Positions 54,152 to 64,000 of a stretch of DNA of 64,000 bases are shown here, piece by piece. The translations under genes were made by a program, and so were the position numbers. The notes below the pieces were generated by a model. It was given only the letters and a program-made list of their open reading frames with translations, searched no databases and had not been told where the DNA came from. The stretch is from assembly GCF_015752045.1 (NCBI RefSeq), contig NZ_JADOUS010000001.1, positions 248,001 through 312,000 of the forward strand, read 5' to 3'. How positions within the stretch are numbered: position 1 is the stretch's first letter; the number at the start of each line of letters is the position of its first letter. The DNA comes from Arthrobacter_D sp015752045 (lineage in GTDB: Bacteria > Actinomycetota > Actinomycetes > Actinomycetales > Micrococcaceae).

Positions 54152-54712
54152 TCAGTCGACCGTCCCCGCCGCATCGAGGGAGTCGATGGACGCGAACGGC
54201 ACCGTCAGGATGTCCTTCCCCTGCCCCGGGCGTCTCCCGGAGTCGGGTCCGGCCGTCCCGACATCGATGAAGTCCGCGCCGACCCTGTCGATGATCCCTA
54301 CGTACCGGGCTTGGGGCGACCCGGTCCAGAGTGCCACGTACGCCCGGTCGCGGGAAAGGACCCGCAGCGCCGACCCCAGTCCCAGCCGCGCCCCAACGGC
54401 CGACAGCGGTCGGCCGACGCCGCGCCCCATGCCCCGGAGGAGGTGCAGTGACGACAACGGCACGATGACGGACCGCCCCTCCACCGCGACGGCGATCCAC
54501 TCCGAGCCGACGTTCGTGAGGGTCCCTTCGAGCGACCGACCGCCTCGCGTCGAGACCCCGAGCGGCCGGCCGACCTGGCCGAGCAGCCTCTGGGCCAGGG
54601 TCAAGCGCGCCTGCTCGGCGCGGGTGCGCTCCCTGATCTCACCCTCCTGGACGGTGATCGCGGCCGCCTGGAGCTGCGATTCGAGGTCATTGAAGAGGGC
54701 ATCCCAGCGCAT
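54152..54712 (-). CDS. Conserved-looking hypothetical protein, 186 aa
   Basis: Not recognised. An N-terminal amphipathic helix (MRWDALFNDLESQLQAAA and RTRAEQARLTLAQRL) precedes two beta-rich segments, GRPLGVSTRGGRSLEGTLTNVG and YVGIIDRVGADFIDVG, with a pattern like SH3/LSm barrels (inference). No signal peptide or helix long enough for a membrane. Convergent with the helix-turn-helix gene. Confidence 0.7.
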   Translation of the reverse strand: MRWDALFNDLESQLQAAAITVQEGEIRERTRAEQARLTLAQRLLGQVGRPLGVSTRGGRSLEGTLTNVGSEWIAVAVEGRSVIVPLSSLHLLRGMGRGVGRPLSAVGARLGLGSALRVLSRDRAYVALWTGSPQARYVGIIDRVGADFIDVGTAGPDSGRRPGQGKDILTVPFASIDSLDAAGTVD

Positions 54713-54780
54713 CTCCCCAACCTAGGACCGCCCGCGTTCGGCGTCAATCGGCGTGATCCACAGTTCAACCGCTCTCCTCT

Positions 54781-54810
54781 GGACAAACTGCATCAAACTA
54801 CATCAAACTG
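54781..54810. repeat. Three 10-bp tandem units before the LysM gene
   Basis: GGACAAACTG, CATCAAACTA and CATCAAACTG follow one another without gaps, ending 24 bases before the ATG at 54835. The helical spacing of 10 bp suits a protein binding the same face of DNA. Function unknown. Confidence 0.45.
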
Positions 54811-54834
54811 GGTTCCTTGATGAGGAGCGATGCG

Positions 54835-55662
54835 ATGCAGAGGTCAGACACGATCCACGCCGGAATGGTCCTCGGATGTGGGGCCGTCATCTCGGGAGCA
54901 GGAGCCGCCCTGCTCGCCGGCCGGCAGGCACCGGGCGCACCCGCCCTGGAAGGCGTCCTCGGCGTGGCGCTGGCGGGCATCGGACTCGCCGTCGTCGGCG
55001 TGTGGATGCTCCTGTTCGTCGTGGCGGTGCTCGCGGAGCTACTGCAGCGACGCGGCCGATCCCGGGTGGCGGCCTTCGCCTCCGGCTGCACCCCCGCGAT
55101 GATGCGGCGCCTCGCCGCCGCACTGCTCGGCGTCAATCTCCTCGCCGCTCCCGCCCTGGCACAGGCCGCGACGGTCCCCTCGGAGGGCAGGTCGGGGCAG
55201 GTCCCGGCGGCGATCGCCGTCGAACGGCCATCCGCCTCGGGCATCGGGATCGGCGCCGCGCCAGGGGGGTCCGGGGCCCCGGACCGGGTACCCCGCGCGG
55301 CGCCTGCCGGCGGCGGCCAGGCCCACCGGCACGGGGCAGAACCACCCGCATCCCTCGGGGAGTCGGAGTCCTCCGACCCTGCGCCCAGGCCCGTGTCACC
55401 GGCCTGGGAACCGGAACCGATGCAGGTCGACGGCGGGCCCCTGCTGCGCGGGGAGACCCGCACCACCGTCGATGCGGAGGAGGTCGTCGTCGCGCCGGGT
55501 GATTCCCTGTGGTCGATCGTCGCCGCCCGGCTCGGACCGCTGGCGACCGCAGCGGACATCGCCGAGGCGTGGCCCGCCTGGTACGACACCAACCGCTCCG
55601 TCATCGGGAGCGATCCGTCCCTGCTGTTCCCCGGCACGGTCCTGCACGCGCCCTCCGGCTAG
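54835..55662 (+). CDS. Membrane-anchored LysM-domain protein
   Basis: 275 residues. Two or three N-terminal helices (about residues 8-30, 40-65, 85-105), then a low-complexity Pro/Gly/Ala stretch and a C-terminal LysM domain (VVVAPGDSLWSIVAARLGPL ... NRSVIGSDPSLLFPGTVL) that should bind peptidoglycan. ATG 54835 is chosen because GAGGAG lies 7 bases upstream; two earlier in-frame starts have no such signal. Upstream of the Rv3235-family gene on the same strand. Confidence 0.85.
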   Translation: MQRSDTIHAGMVLGCGAVISGAGAALLAGRQAPGAPALEGVLGVALAGIGLAVVGVWMLLFVVAVLAELLQRRGRSRVAAFASGCTPAMMRRLAAALLGVNLLAAPALAQAATVPSEGRSGQVPAAIAVERPSASGIGIGAAPGGSGAPDRVPRAAPAGGGQAHRHGAEPPASLGESESSDPAPRPVSPAWEPEPMQVDGGPLLRGETRTTVDAEEVVVAPGDSLWSIVAARLGPLATAADIAEAWPAWYDTNRSVIGSDPSLLFPGTVLHAPSG

Positions 55663-55827
55663 GGATCCGCGCGCGCCGACCCATCAGCACACGGCAGTAC
55701 CGCGCCCGTCCGGCGGGGCCGGGACGACAGCACCGTCCCGCGGGAGCCCCCGCCCACACGGCGCCGGGCAACGCGTGCCCGCCAGGCCACCAGCCAGTCG
55801 ATCAGCCAGTCCACGAAAGGAACCAGC

Positions 55828-56394
55828 ATGAACGCCGTAACCCAGCTCCGCCCCGCCGCCCCGCTCGCCGAGGCCAGCGGCGCACCGCGACCACTGCTGG
55901 CGGCGCCTCCCCGCCCGGCGGACGCGCAGGCCACCGTGATCCCGCTGAGGCCACCGGCGGAACCGGCCGCCGACCCCGGACCGGCCGCCGATCCGCTGGA
56001 GGACGGGCACGCCGCCGGGGGCGCGGATCATGAGACCGAGCGCCGGATCGCCGGGATTGCCCGATCCGTCTGCCAGGGTGCACTCGAGGTGCTGGGCGGG
56101 ACACGCCCGCTGCAGCAGCTGGCCCGCTGGCTGGACACCGAGAACTACGAACGGCTGCAGATGCGCGCCAACCTGGTCCGCTGCGTCGCCGCGGGTCCGG
56201 CCAGCCGGGGCGGACACACTCCGGAGAGCGCACACCGGCACGTCCTGGTCCGTTCCGCCCGGGTCTGCCCCGTCAGTCCGGGTGTGTACGAGGCCGCGGT
56301 GGTCGCCTTCGACCGGAAACGCGTCCGCGCCGTCGCTCTTCGGATAGAGCGACGGCGCGGAGTGTGGCGGGTGACCGCCCTCGAGATCGGCTGA
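55828..56394 (+). CDS. Rv3235-family protein of unknown function
   Basis: 188 residues. The first ~65 are Ala/Pro-rich and likely disordered; the rest (RRIAGIARSVCQGALEVLGGTRPLQQLARWLDTENYERL) matches the Rv3235 family seen near secA1 in actinobacteria. No signal peptide. ATG 55828 has GAAAGGA upstream. Its stop abuts the secA stop with no bases between, convergent. Confidence 0.85.
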   Translation: MNAVTQLRPAAPLAEASGAPRPLLAAPPRPADAQATVIPLRPPAEPAADPGPAADPLEDGHAAGGADHETERRIAGIARSVCQGALEVLGGTRPLQQLARWLDTENYERLQMRANLVRCVAAGPASRGGHTPESAHRHVLVRSARVCPVSPGVYEAAVVAFDRKRVRAVALRIERRRGVWRVTALEIG

Positions 56395-59103
<2,709 letters not shown>

Positions 59104-59140
59104 TGGTATTTGCTCCCAATCTGATGCTGCCCAAAGATGG

Positions 59141-59164
59141 CGTCTCTAGTCTACGGGAGAGACG
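59141..59164 (-). promoter_or_regulatory. Candidate secA promoter -10 inside a 7-bp inverted repeat
   Basis: CGTCTCT ... AGAGACG with a 10-base spacer lies about 40 bases upstream of the secA start and encloses TAGACT on the minus strand, a good TANNNT -10. No -35 is apparent. The symmetry could be an operator. Confidence 0.3.
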
Positions 59165-59225
59165 TTCGGCCCCCCGTTCCAGTTCCCGCGCGCCACGCCG
59201 CAGCGATGCGGAACTGTGTGTCCGC

Positions 59226-60449
59226 TCAGAGTAGCGTGCCGACCTGCGCGGAGAGCGCGGACGCCAGGTTGCCACGGTCCTCGACCACGAGGTCGTCGAG
59301 CCCCAGCCACTGTGCCAGCAGGCGCAGCTCGTCGGCGAGCTGGGCCGCCGTGTCGGCGGGGGCGCCGGGCTCCGCGTGACTTGTGCGGACCAGCAACCGT
59401 CCGGACGCACGATCCGCCTTGAGATCCACCCGCGCGACCAACGAGTCACGCAGGAGGAAGGGCAGCACGTAGTACCCGTGCGTCCGCCGTTCGGCGGGCG
59501 TGTAGATCCCGATGCGGTAGTGGAAGTCGAAGAGCCGGTGGAGCCGGTCCCGCTCGAACACCAGGGAATCGAAGGGACTGAGGAGCGCCCGCCCCTCCGC
59601 CCGGCGCGGACGGGCCGCCGCGGGGTGCAGGTACCACGGCTCCACGGCGGCGTCGACGGTCACCGTCTCCAGCGCCCCGGAGTCCACCAGGGCGTCGAGG
59701 ACGGATCGTGTCTCCCGGACCGGGGTCCGGAAGTAGTCGGCGACGGAACGTGCGGATGCGACACCGAGCGCGCCCGCGGCCCGCTCGGCCAGGACCGCGA
59801 GGGACTCCGTCCTGTCCGGGGCGGCGACGGCGAGTGCGGCGTCGGGCAGCACTCGCCCGATGGGCGCGTACAGGCGTTCGAACTGGTCGGTCCGCCCGGC
59901 GGAGCCGATCTCGCCGCGGGCGAAGAGATCCTCGAGGACGCGCTTCGTGGCGGTCCACCGCCACCCCCAGCCGTCCACGGGGCGCACGGCATCCCCGCCG
60001 AGCTGCCGCTGGACGGTCGCCGCGCTGAGCGGTGTCCCCCGGTCCAGCAGATCGAGGACCGCTGATTCGAGGGGTCCGCGCAGGACGGCGGGCATGCTGC
60101 CCGCCCCCATCCAGGTCCTGCGCTGCCACGCCCTCAGGTGGGGGAACAGCTCGGGGGGTACGAGGCTCGCCTCGTGGGCCCAGTATTCGACGAGCCGGCG
60201 CGGCGACCGGGAGTAGAGGGTGTCGAGCCGGGCGCGGTCGTACGATCCGAGGCGCGAGAACAGGGGCAGGTAGTGGGACCTGGCGAGGACGTTCACCGAG
60301 TCGATCTGGATGACCTGGAGGCGCCGCGCGGCGGTCGCGACGGCACGCGCGGACGAGTGCTCCTGACGGCGGGGACGATGCAGTCCCTGGGCGGCGAGGG
60401 CGATCCGCCGCGCCTGGGCGAGGGTGAGGTTCGGCATGGTCTCCTGCAT
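59226..60449 (-). CDS. YcaQ-family winged-helix protein (putative DNA glycosylase)
   Basis: About 407 residues of the HTH_42/YcaQ family, which includes interstrand-crosslink repair glycosylases. LTLAQARRIALAAQGL, VIQIDSVNVLARSHYLPLFSRLG (with the QxD-type motif at the active-site position), VEYWAHEASLVP and the C-terminal YVLPFLLRDSLVARVDLK match. ATG 60449 has GGAGG 7 bases upstream, but that sits in the 3' arm of the hpf terminator hairpin. ATG 60437 (AGGAG 3 bases upstream) is an alternative giving MPNLTLAQARR. Confidence 0.85.
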   Translation of the reverse strand: MQETMPNLTLAQARRIALAAQGLHRPRRQEHSSARAVATAARRLQVIQIDSVNVLARSHYLPLFSRLGSYDRARLDTLYSRSPRRLVEYWAHEASLVPPELFPHLRAWQRRTWMGAGSMPAVLRGPLESAVLDLLDRGTPLSAATVQRQLGGDAVRPVDGWGWRWTATKRVLEDLFARGEIGSAGRTDQFERLYAPIGRVLPDAALAVAAPDRTESLAVLAERAAGALGVASARSVADYFRTPVRETRSVLDALVDSGALETVTVDAAVEPWYLHPAAARPRRAEGRALLSPFDSLVFERDRLHRLFDFHYRIGIYTPAERRTHGYYVLPFLLRDSLVARVDLKADRASGRLLVRTSHAEPGAPADTAAQLADELRLLAQWLGLDDLVVEDRGNLASALSAQVGTLL

Positions 60450-60450
60450 G

Positions 60451-60483
60451 GAACTGCCTCCGCGCGGGACGCGGAGGCAGTTC
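60451..60483 (-). terminator. Terminator of hpf that also contains the YcaQ gene ribosome binding site
   Basis: Perfect 14-bp stem with a 5-base loop, about 54 bases after the hpf stop. The 3' arm on the minus strand reads CGCGGAGGCAGTTC and ends one base before ATG 60449, so the Shine-Dalgarno is in the stem. Confidence 0.75.
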
Positions 60484-60536
60484 AATCGACGTCGGCGAGG
60501 GACACGGGCGGCAGGTGCCGCCCGTGGCGGACGCGG

Positions 60537-61256
60537 CTAGGCGGAGGCGGCTTCCTTGGCGCGGTAGGCCAGGAGCTCCTCGGTCCCTTCCGCGCCGTTC
60601 GAGTCGAGGGTGATGACTCCGTAGGTCCAGGCCTGACGCCGGTACACCACCGAGGGGGCTCCGGTAGCGGAGTCGACGAAGAGGTAGAAGTCGTGCCCGA
60701 CGAGTTCCATGCTGTCGACGGCGTCGTCCAGGGTCATCGGGACACCGGAGAAGACCTTGCGGCGGATCAGGACGGGCGAGTCGCCGGCGGGAACGTCGTC
60801 GGGCGAGGCGTAGGCGTCGTCGTCCGGCTGCCGGGTGGGCTCCTGGGATGTCGGGGCGGCGGCCGCTGTCTCGAGGTAGAGGGGCTGCGCGGGATCGGCG
60901 GGTTCGAGATCGGCCGTGGCGATGCGGACGGCCACCGGGGTGTGTCGACCGTGGTGGACCTTGCGGCGATCGCGTGCGCGGCGGAGGCGCTCGAGCAGTT
61001 TCCCGTAGGCGAGATCGAAGGCGGCGAACTTGTCCGCCGCTGAGGCTTCTGCCCGGACGATCGGGCCCCTGCAGATCACCGTCAGCTCGACCGTGAGGGA
61101 GGTCTCCGCCATGCGTGCACTGGGCTCCTTGGTGATTTTCGCATCGACGCGCTGCACCTTGTCGCCGAGTTGCTCTATCTTGTCGATCTTCTCCGTCGCG
61201 TACTCACGGAAACGGTCCGATACCGCCAGGTTCCGACCATTGATCACGAATTCCAT
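60537..61256 (-). CDS. hpf: Long-form ribosome hibernation promoting factor
   Basis: Dimerises or stabilises idle ribosomes. 239 residues: N-terminal S30AE domain (MEFVINGRNLAVSDRFREYATEKI to about 110), an acidic linker, and the C-terminal dimerisation domain (VLIRRKVFSGVPMTLDDAVDSMELVGHDFYLFVD). ATG 61256 has GGAGGG upstream; the frame extends 34 codons further without family similarity. Confidence 0.95.
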   Translation of the reverse strand: MEFVINGRNLAVSDRFREYATEKIDKIEQLGDKVQRVDAKITKEPSARMAETSLTVELTVICRGPIVRAEASAADKFAAFDLAYGKLLERLRRARDRRKVHHGRHTPVAVRIATADLEPADPAQPLYLETAAAAPTSQEPTRQPDDDAYASPDDVPAGDSPVLIRRKVFSGVPMTLDDAVDSMELVGHDFYLFVDSATGAPSVVYRRQAWTYGVITLDSNGAEGTEELLAYRAKEAASA

Positions 61257-61319
61257 GGTGCCCTCCACATCACTAGGTGATACGACGGCGGCCGAGGCGT
61301 TTCCGCAGAGCCGCCACCG

Positions 61320-61351
61320 ACGGGTACGTGTCGTCACTGTGTTGTACCCGT
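61320..61351. promoter_or_regulatory. 8-bp inverted repeat upstream of hpf
   Basis: ACGGGTAC / GTACCCGT, perfect, 16-base spacer, 64-95 bases before the hpf start. Could be an operator or a leader stem-loop. No known consensus is recognised. Confidence 0.3.
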
Positions 61352-61381
61352 ACTTCACGTTAGTTCACCCCCCTCCGTTAT

Positions 61382-62458
61382 TCATCCCTCGCCGCTCCGG
61401 AAATTCCGGTACTTCCCCGGGGCCGGGCCTGTGTAGGGTCGGTGGAACCCTGCCCGGCCGGCCCCGTCCGGCAAGCTCCCGTCCGGCAGGGTGACCGGCG
61501 GGCTGCCGGTCACCATGCCGGTCACCGTGTCGGGGCGGGCACCGCCGGGCGAGGACGTCGCCGCGATGACGGCGGCCCCCAGCACCCGCGCCCCGCAGCC
61601 CTGCAGGACGCGATGCACCTCGCCGATCGTGGCCCCCGTGGTGAGGACGTCGTCGACGATGATGCAGTCGCGGTCCGCGAACAGCGCCCGCGCGTCCCCG
61701 CGGCCGCGCATCGAGTGCAGGACGTTCGCGCGGCGGCGGCGGCGCCCCAGGCCCTTCTGTCCGCCGCGCGGCCCGGACAGCACAGCCAGGCCGTCCCGGA
61801 CGAGCCCGTCGACCCCGCCGCGGACCGGGCTCCCGGCCAGTCGCGACACCGGAGACACCTGCCGGGTCCCCGCAACGAGCCTCGTACCGGCCGGGAGGCC
61901 GCCGCCCCGGTCCAGGCGGGACAGCAGCAGCATGAGCGGATCGTAGCCGCGGCGCCGTCGCGACGAGGCGCGCGTGGGTACCGGGACGAGCAGGATCGGG
62001 CGGCCCGTGACCGGGCCGTCCCTGCCGCCGCCCAGACCGGCGACGGCCTCGTGCAGCGCCCCGGCCAGGGCTGCCTCCACGGGGGCCGCGAGGTCGACAT
62101 GGCCGTGGTTCTTGAAGGCGAGCAGGACCCCCGACACCGCGCGCCCGTAGCGCCCGGCGGCGACGACGGGGAGCGGGCCGAAGACCGGGTCATGGGCGGC
62201 GGCGCCTGTCGCCCCACCCGGGACCAGGGGGACGTCGGGCAGGGATTCGGCTCCTGCTTCCGCGCGGAACGGCCGCGATGTCGCGCGCCGGAAGACCGCA
62301 CTGCACGCGGCGCAGAGGGACGTGCCCCACTGCCCGCAGATCACGCAGGACGACGGCAGGACGAGCGCCGCGAAGGCGGTGAGGGCATCAGCGGTGCGCC
62401 GGTAGGGCCGTCCGAAGACGATCCGGTCCAGGACGGACGAGGGGTCGGTGAGGGGCAC
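61382..62458 (-). CDS. comF: ComF-family phosphoribosyltransferase-like protein
   Basis: 358 residues, longer than usual (about 240). Zinc-binding CxxC pairs C38/C41 and C49/C52 (CVICGQWGTSLCAAC), LLAFKNHGH for the substrate loop, LVPVPTRASSRRRRGYDP, and the PRPP loop DCIIVDDVLTTGATIGE. The final ~50 residues are a Gly/Pro-rich extension. Start GTG 62458. Synteny with lpqB and hpf as in Mycobacterium (Rv3242c). Competence-related in some bacteria; role here unknown. Confidence 0.88.
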   Translation of the reverse strand: MPLTDPSSVLDRIVFGRPYRRTADALTAFAALVLPSSCVICGQWGTSLCAACSAVFRRATSRPFRAEAGAESLPDVPLVPGGATGAAAHDPVFGPLPVVAAGRYGRAVSGVLLAFKNHGHVDLAAPVEAALAGALHEAVAGLGGGRDGPVTGRPILLVPVPTRASSRRRRGYDPLMLLLSRLDRGGGLPAGTRLVAGTRQVSPVSRLAGSPVRGGVDGLVRDGLAVLSGPRGGQKGLGRRRRRANVLHSMRGRGDARALFADRDCIIVDDVLTTGATIGEVHRVLQGCGARVLGAAVIAATSSPGGARPDTVTGMVTGSPPVTLPDGSLPDGAGRAGFHRPYTGPAPGKYRNFRSGEG

Positions 62459-62521
62459 TCCCCCAGCCCACCAGACCGCGACCCGGACGTGGGTCCGGGC
62501 GTTGGGCTATGTGGAGATCCC

Positions 62522-64000
62522 CTACCCCGGGAAGGCCGGGTCCGTCACCTCGAGCTGCTCGTCAACCCAGCTGCCCCCGATGCGTCGGTACAGGGTGCTG
62601 CCCGCCTCGGCGTAGAGGGTGTCCTCCACATCGGATCCCGCACTCAGGCCGAGCACGCCGTCGAGCATCGCCATCGACTCGCGATCGCCGTCGAGGTGGA
62701 GGATCACCGGGGTCGCCTCTTCGCCCGCTCCGACGGACGAGGCGACGACGACGCTCTGGCCGGCCCACGTGGCCGTGTCGATCGACCCGTCCGTCGGCAG
62801 CGTGAGCGGCATCGTGAGCGACTGCGGGACCCCCTCCGTCGAGCGCGTGATGCCTGCCAGCAGGACCTCGCCCACCCCGCCACGATCCGTGACGATCAGC
62901 GCGCGCGACCCGTCGCGGGCGATGCGTAGCTCCCTGACGCTCCTGTCCCCCAGCCACCCGGCCGCGAGGACGGCGGCGTTCGCCTCCGTGCCGCCCGGCG
63001 GGATGGCGAGCACCTCGCTCCGCCCCCGGACCGATCGCGTGGTCCAGACCCAGTTCTCGGGGTCGAACGAGGGTTTCGTGAGGGCACTGCCGCGGACGAC
63101 GGCGCGCGCCTCGCTGCCCGGCGCCGTGACGTAGAGGGTCTCCCGGTCCGGGTCGAGGAAGGAGTAGGCGCTGCCCGAGAGGGACGTGGCAGGGTCTCGC
63201 GGTTCGAGCGCCCCCACGGGCTCCAGTCCCTCGATCGCCGTGATGGCACCGTTGCGGATCCGCACCAGCTCGCCCTGCGCGACCGCCACCTGCTCGCCGC
63301 CGACGTCGGGGGTCAGGTCGGGTTTCACGAGATCGGGCGCCGTCGGTCCCAGCTGGATGGGCTGGTCGCTGGTCATCTCCACGGTGGTGACGTCGTTCAG
63401 GTCGAGCAGGTTGACCTGGAGCTGCTGGTTCATCTGCTGCAGCTTGAGGTTGGTCGCGTTCTCCAGGACCTCCGGCGAGAGTTCGACCAGTGCCTTGCCC
63501 GAGGTGATCGGGACGGAATCGCGGGCGAGGGTGACACCCTCGGGGAAGGCGCTGGTGACGGACCCCTGGAGGTAGGGCGCCGGACCGGCGAGCATCGCGC
63601 CCACGATCCGCGCGGTCACGCCGGTGCGCCGGACGAACCAGCGGGCGTCAGGCACCCAGTACCGGTAGTTGCTGCTGTAGAAGTACAGGCTGTGCGAGAT
63701 CAGGAGGTCACGCGCACTGCTCTGGGCGAGCATGATGCCGTCGGGGATCTGGTCGATGCGCCACTCGCCGTCGAGCTGGACCATCCGCACGCCCAGGGTC
63801 TCCGTCGAGGGGACGACCGTGTTGGTGCGCACCCCGCGGGCATCGACGGTCCCCGCGGTCTCGAGCTGGATCTGGTAGACGCCCTCGGCCTCGCGCTTCT
63901 CGACGCGGGGATCGGAGCGGAACAGGACGATCCGCTCCTCCGGCTGCCACGTCGCGCGCAGGGCGGGGCTCAGGAACTGGCGCGCCACGCTGTAACCGTC
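62522..64000 (-). CDS. lpqB: Lipoprotein LpqB, 5' end beyond the window
   Basis: Partial; the frame is open to base 64000 and the signal peptide is missing. Visible: the GerMN-like region (NLKLQQMNQQLQVNLLDLNDVTTVEM) and the C-terminal beta-propeller-like part. LpqB modulates the MtrA-MtrB two-component system, which is expected just upstream. 63-base gap to comF. Confidence 0.92.
   Translation of the reverse strand, partial: DGYSVARQFLSPALRATWQPEERIVLFRSDPRVEKREAEGVYQIQLETAGTVDARGVRTNTVVPSTETLGVRMVQLDGEWRIDQIPDGIMLAQSSARDLLISHSLYFYSSNYRYWVPDARWFVRRTGVTARIVGAMLAGPAPYLQGSVTSAFPEGVTLARDSVPITSGKALVELSPEVLENATNLKLQQMNQQLQVNLLDLNDVTTVEMTSDQPIQLGPTAPDLVKPDLTPDVGGEQVAVAQGELVRIRNGAITAIEGLEPVGALEPRDPATSLSGSAYSFLDPDRETLYVTAPGSEARAVVRGSALTKPSFDPENWVWTTRSVRGRSEVLAIPPGGTEANAAVLAAGWLGDRSVRELRIARDGSRALIVTDRGGVGEVLLAGITRSTEGVPQSLTMPLTLPTDGSIDTATWAGQSVVVASSVGAGEEATPVILHLDGDRESMAMLDGVLGLSAGSDVEDTLYAEAGSTLYRRIGGSWVDEQLEVTDPAFPG

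Overview
The window reads as a chromosomal segment of a high-GC actinobacterium. The best fit is Micrococcales, probably Micrococcaceae (Arthrobacter-like). This rests on the GC content, WhiB1, a tmRNA tag ending FALAA, a 1,608-residue NAD-glutamate dehydrogenase, LpqB, and two blocks whose order matches mycobacteria: prfB-ftsE-ftsX-smpB and lpqB-comF-hpf-secA-Rv3235. The genus call is inference. The only RNA gene seen is tmRNA. I saw no CRISPR array, insertion sequence, prophage, tRNA or rRNA.

Layout. 1-2.7 kb: end of a Mn/Zn/Fe ABC permease gene, overlapped by its DtxR/MntR-type regulator, then a YbdK-type carboxylate-amine ligase. 2.8-5.2 kb: a GH36 alpha-galactosidase and a small membrane protein, both with signs of leaderless transcription. 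5.3-11.3 kb (minus strand): prfB, ftsE, ftsX, a coiled-coil M23 murein hydrolase, smpB, a small membrane protein gene and tmRNA. This groups division-site wall hydrolysis with translation termination and rescue. 11.4-16.1 kb (minus): a Tad/Flp pilus operon (tadA, tadB, tadC, flp, three TadE/TadG-like genes). 16.4-22.1 kb (plus): two secreted multidomain proteins, a metzincin protease and a GH25 muramidase, each ending in the same nine LGFP repeats. Those parts are a direct DNA repeat of about 1,497 bp that looks perfect.

22.2-39.8 kb is an envelope-glycan region. It holds two OafA-type acyltransferases with SGNH domains, a Wzx-like flippase, two GT2 transferases, a DUF2304 protein, a large polytopic protein, a GT-C transferase and an orphan Tat/lipoprotein binding protein. 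It also holds a tight operon of UDP-galactopyranose mutase, GlfT2-like galactofuranosyltransferase and an ABC polysaccharide exporter. The inferred product is an exported galactofuranose-containing wall polysaccharide. The neighbouring LGFP proteins may dock on such a polymer, because LGFP repeats are tied to wall glycan in corynebacteria.

40.0-44.2 kb: an FHA-FtsK/SpoIIIE protein of the EccC/EssC type (type VII secretion motor) whose reading frame breaks near 43.4 kb. 44.8-51.7 kb: whiB1 with a CRP-like palindrome upstream, the PdtaS-type histidine kinase, and the large glutamate dehydrogenase. 51.7-56.4 kb: a CpaE/MinD-like ATPase coupled to a SAF-domain protein, an excisionase-type helix-turn-helix protein, a hypothetical, a LysM protein and an Rv3235-family protein. 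56.4-64 kb (minus): secA, a YcaQ-family protein, hpf, comF and the 3' part of lpqB, cut by the window edge.

The strongest lead is the pair of secreted enzymes sharing a recently homogenised LGFP cassette next to a galactofuranan-type locus. Second is the broken FHA-FtsK gene. Several regulatory sites (CRP-like box, leaderless promoters, a terminator hairpin overlapping a ribosome binding site) were read by eye and need computation or experiment to confirm.
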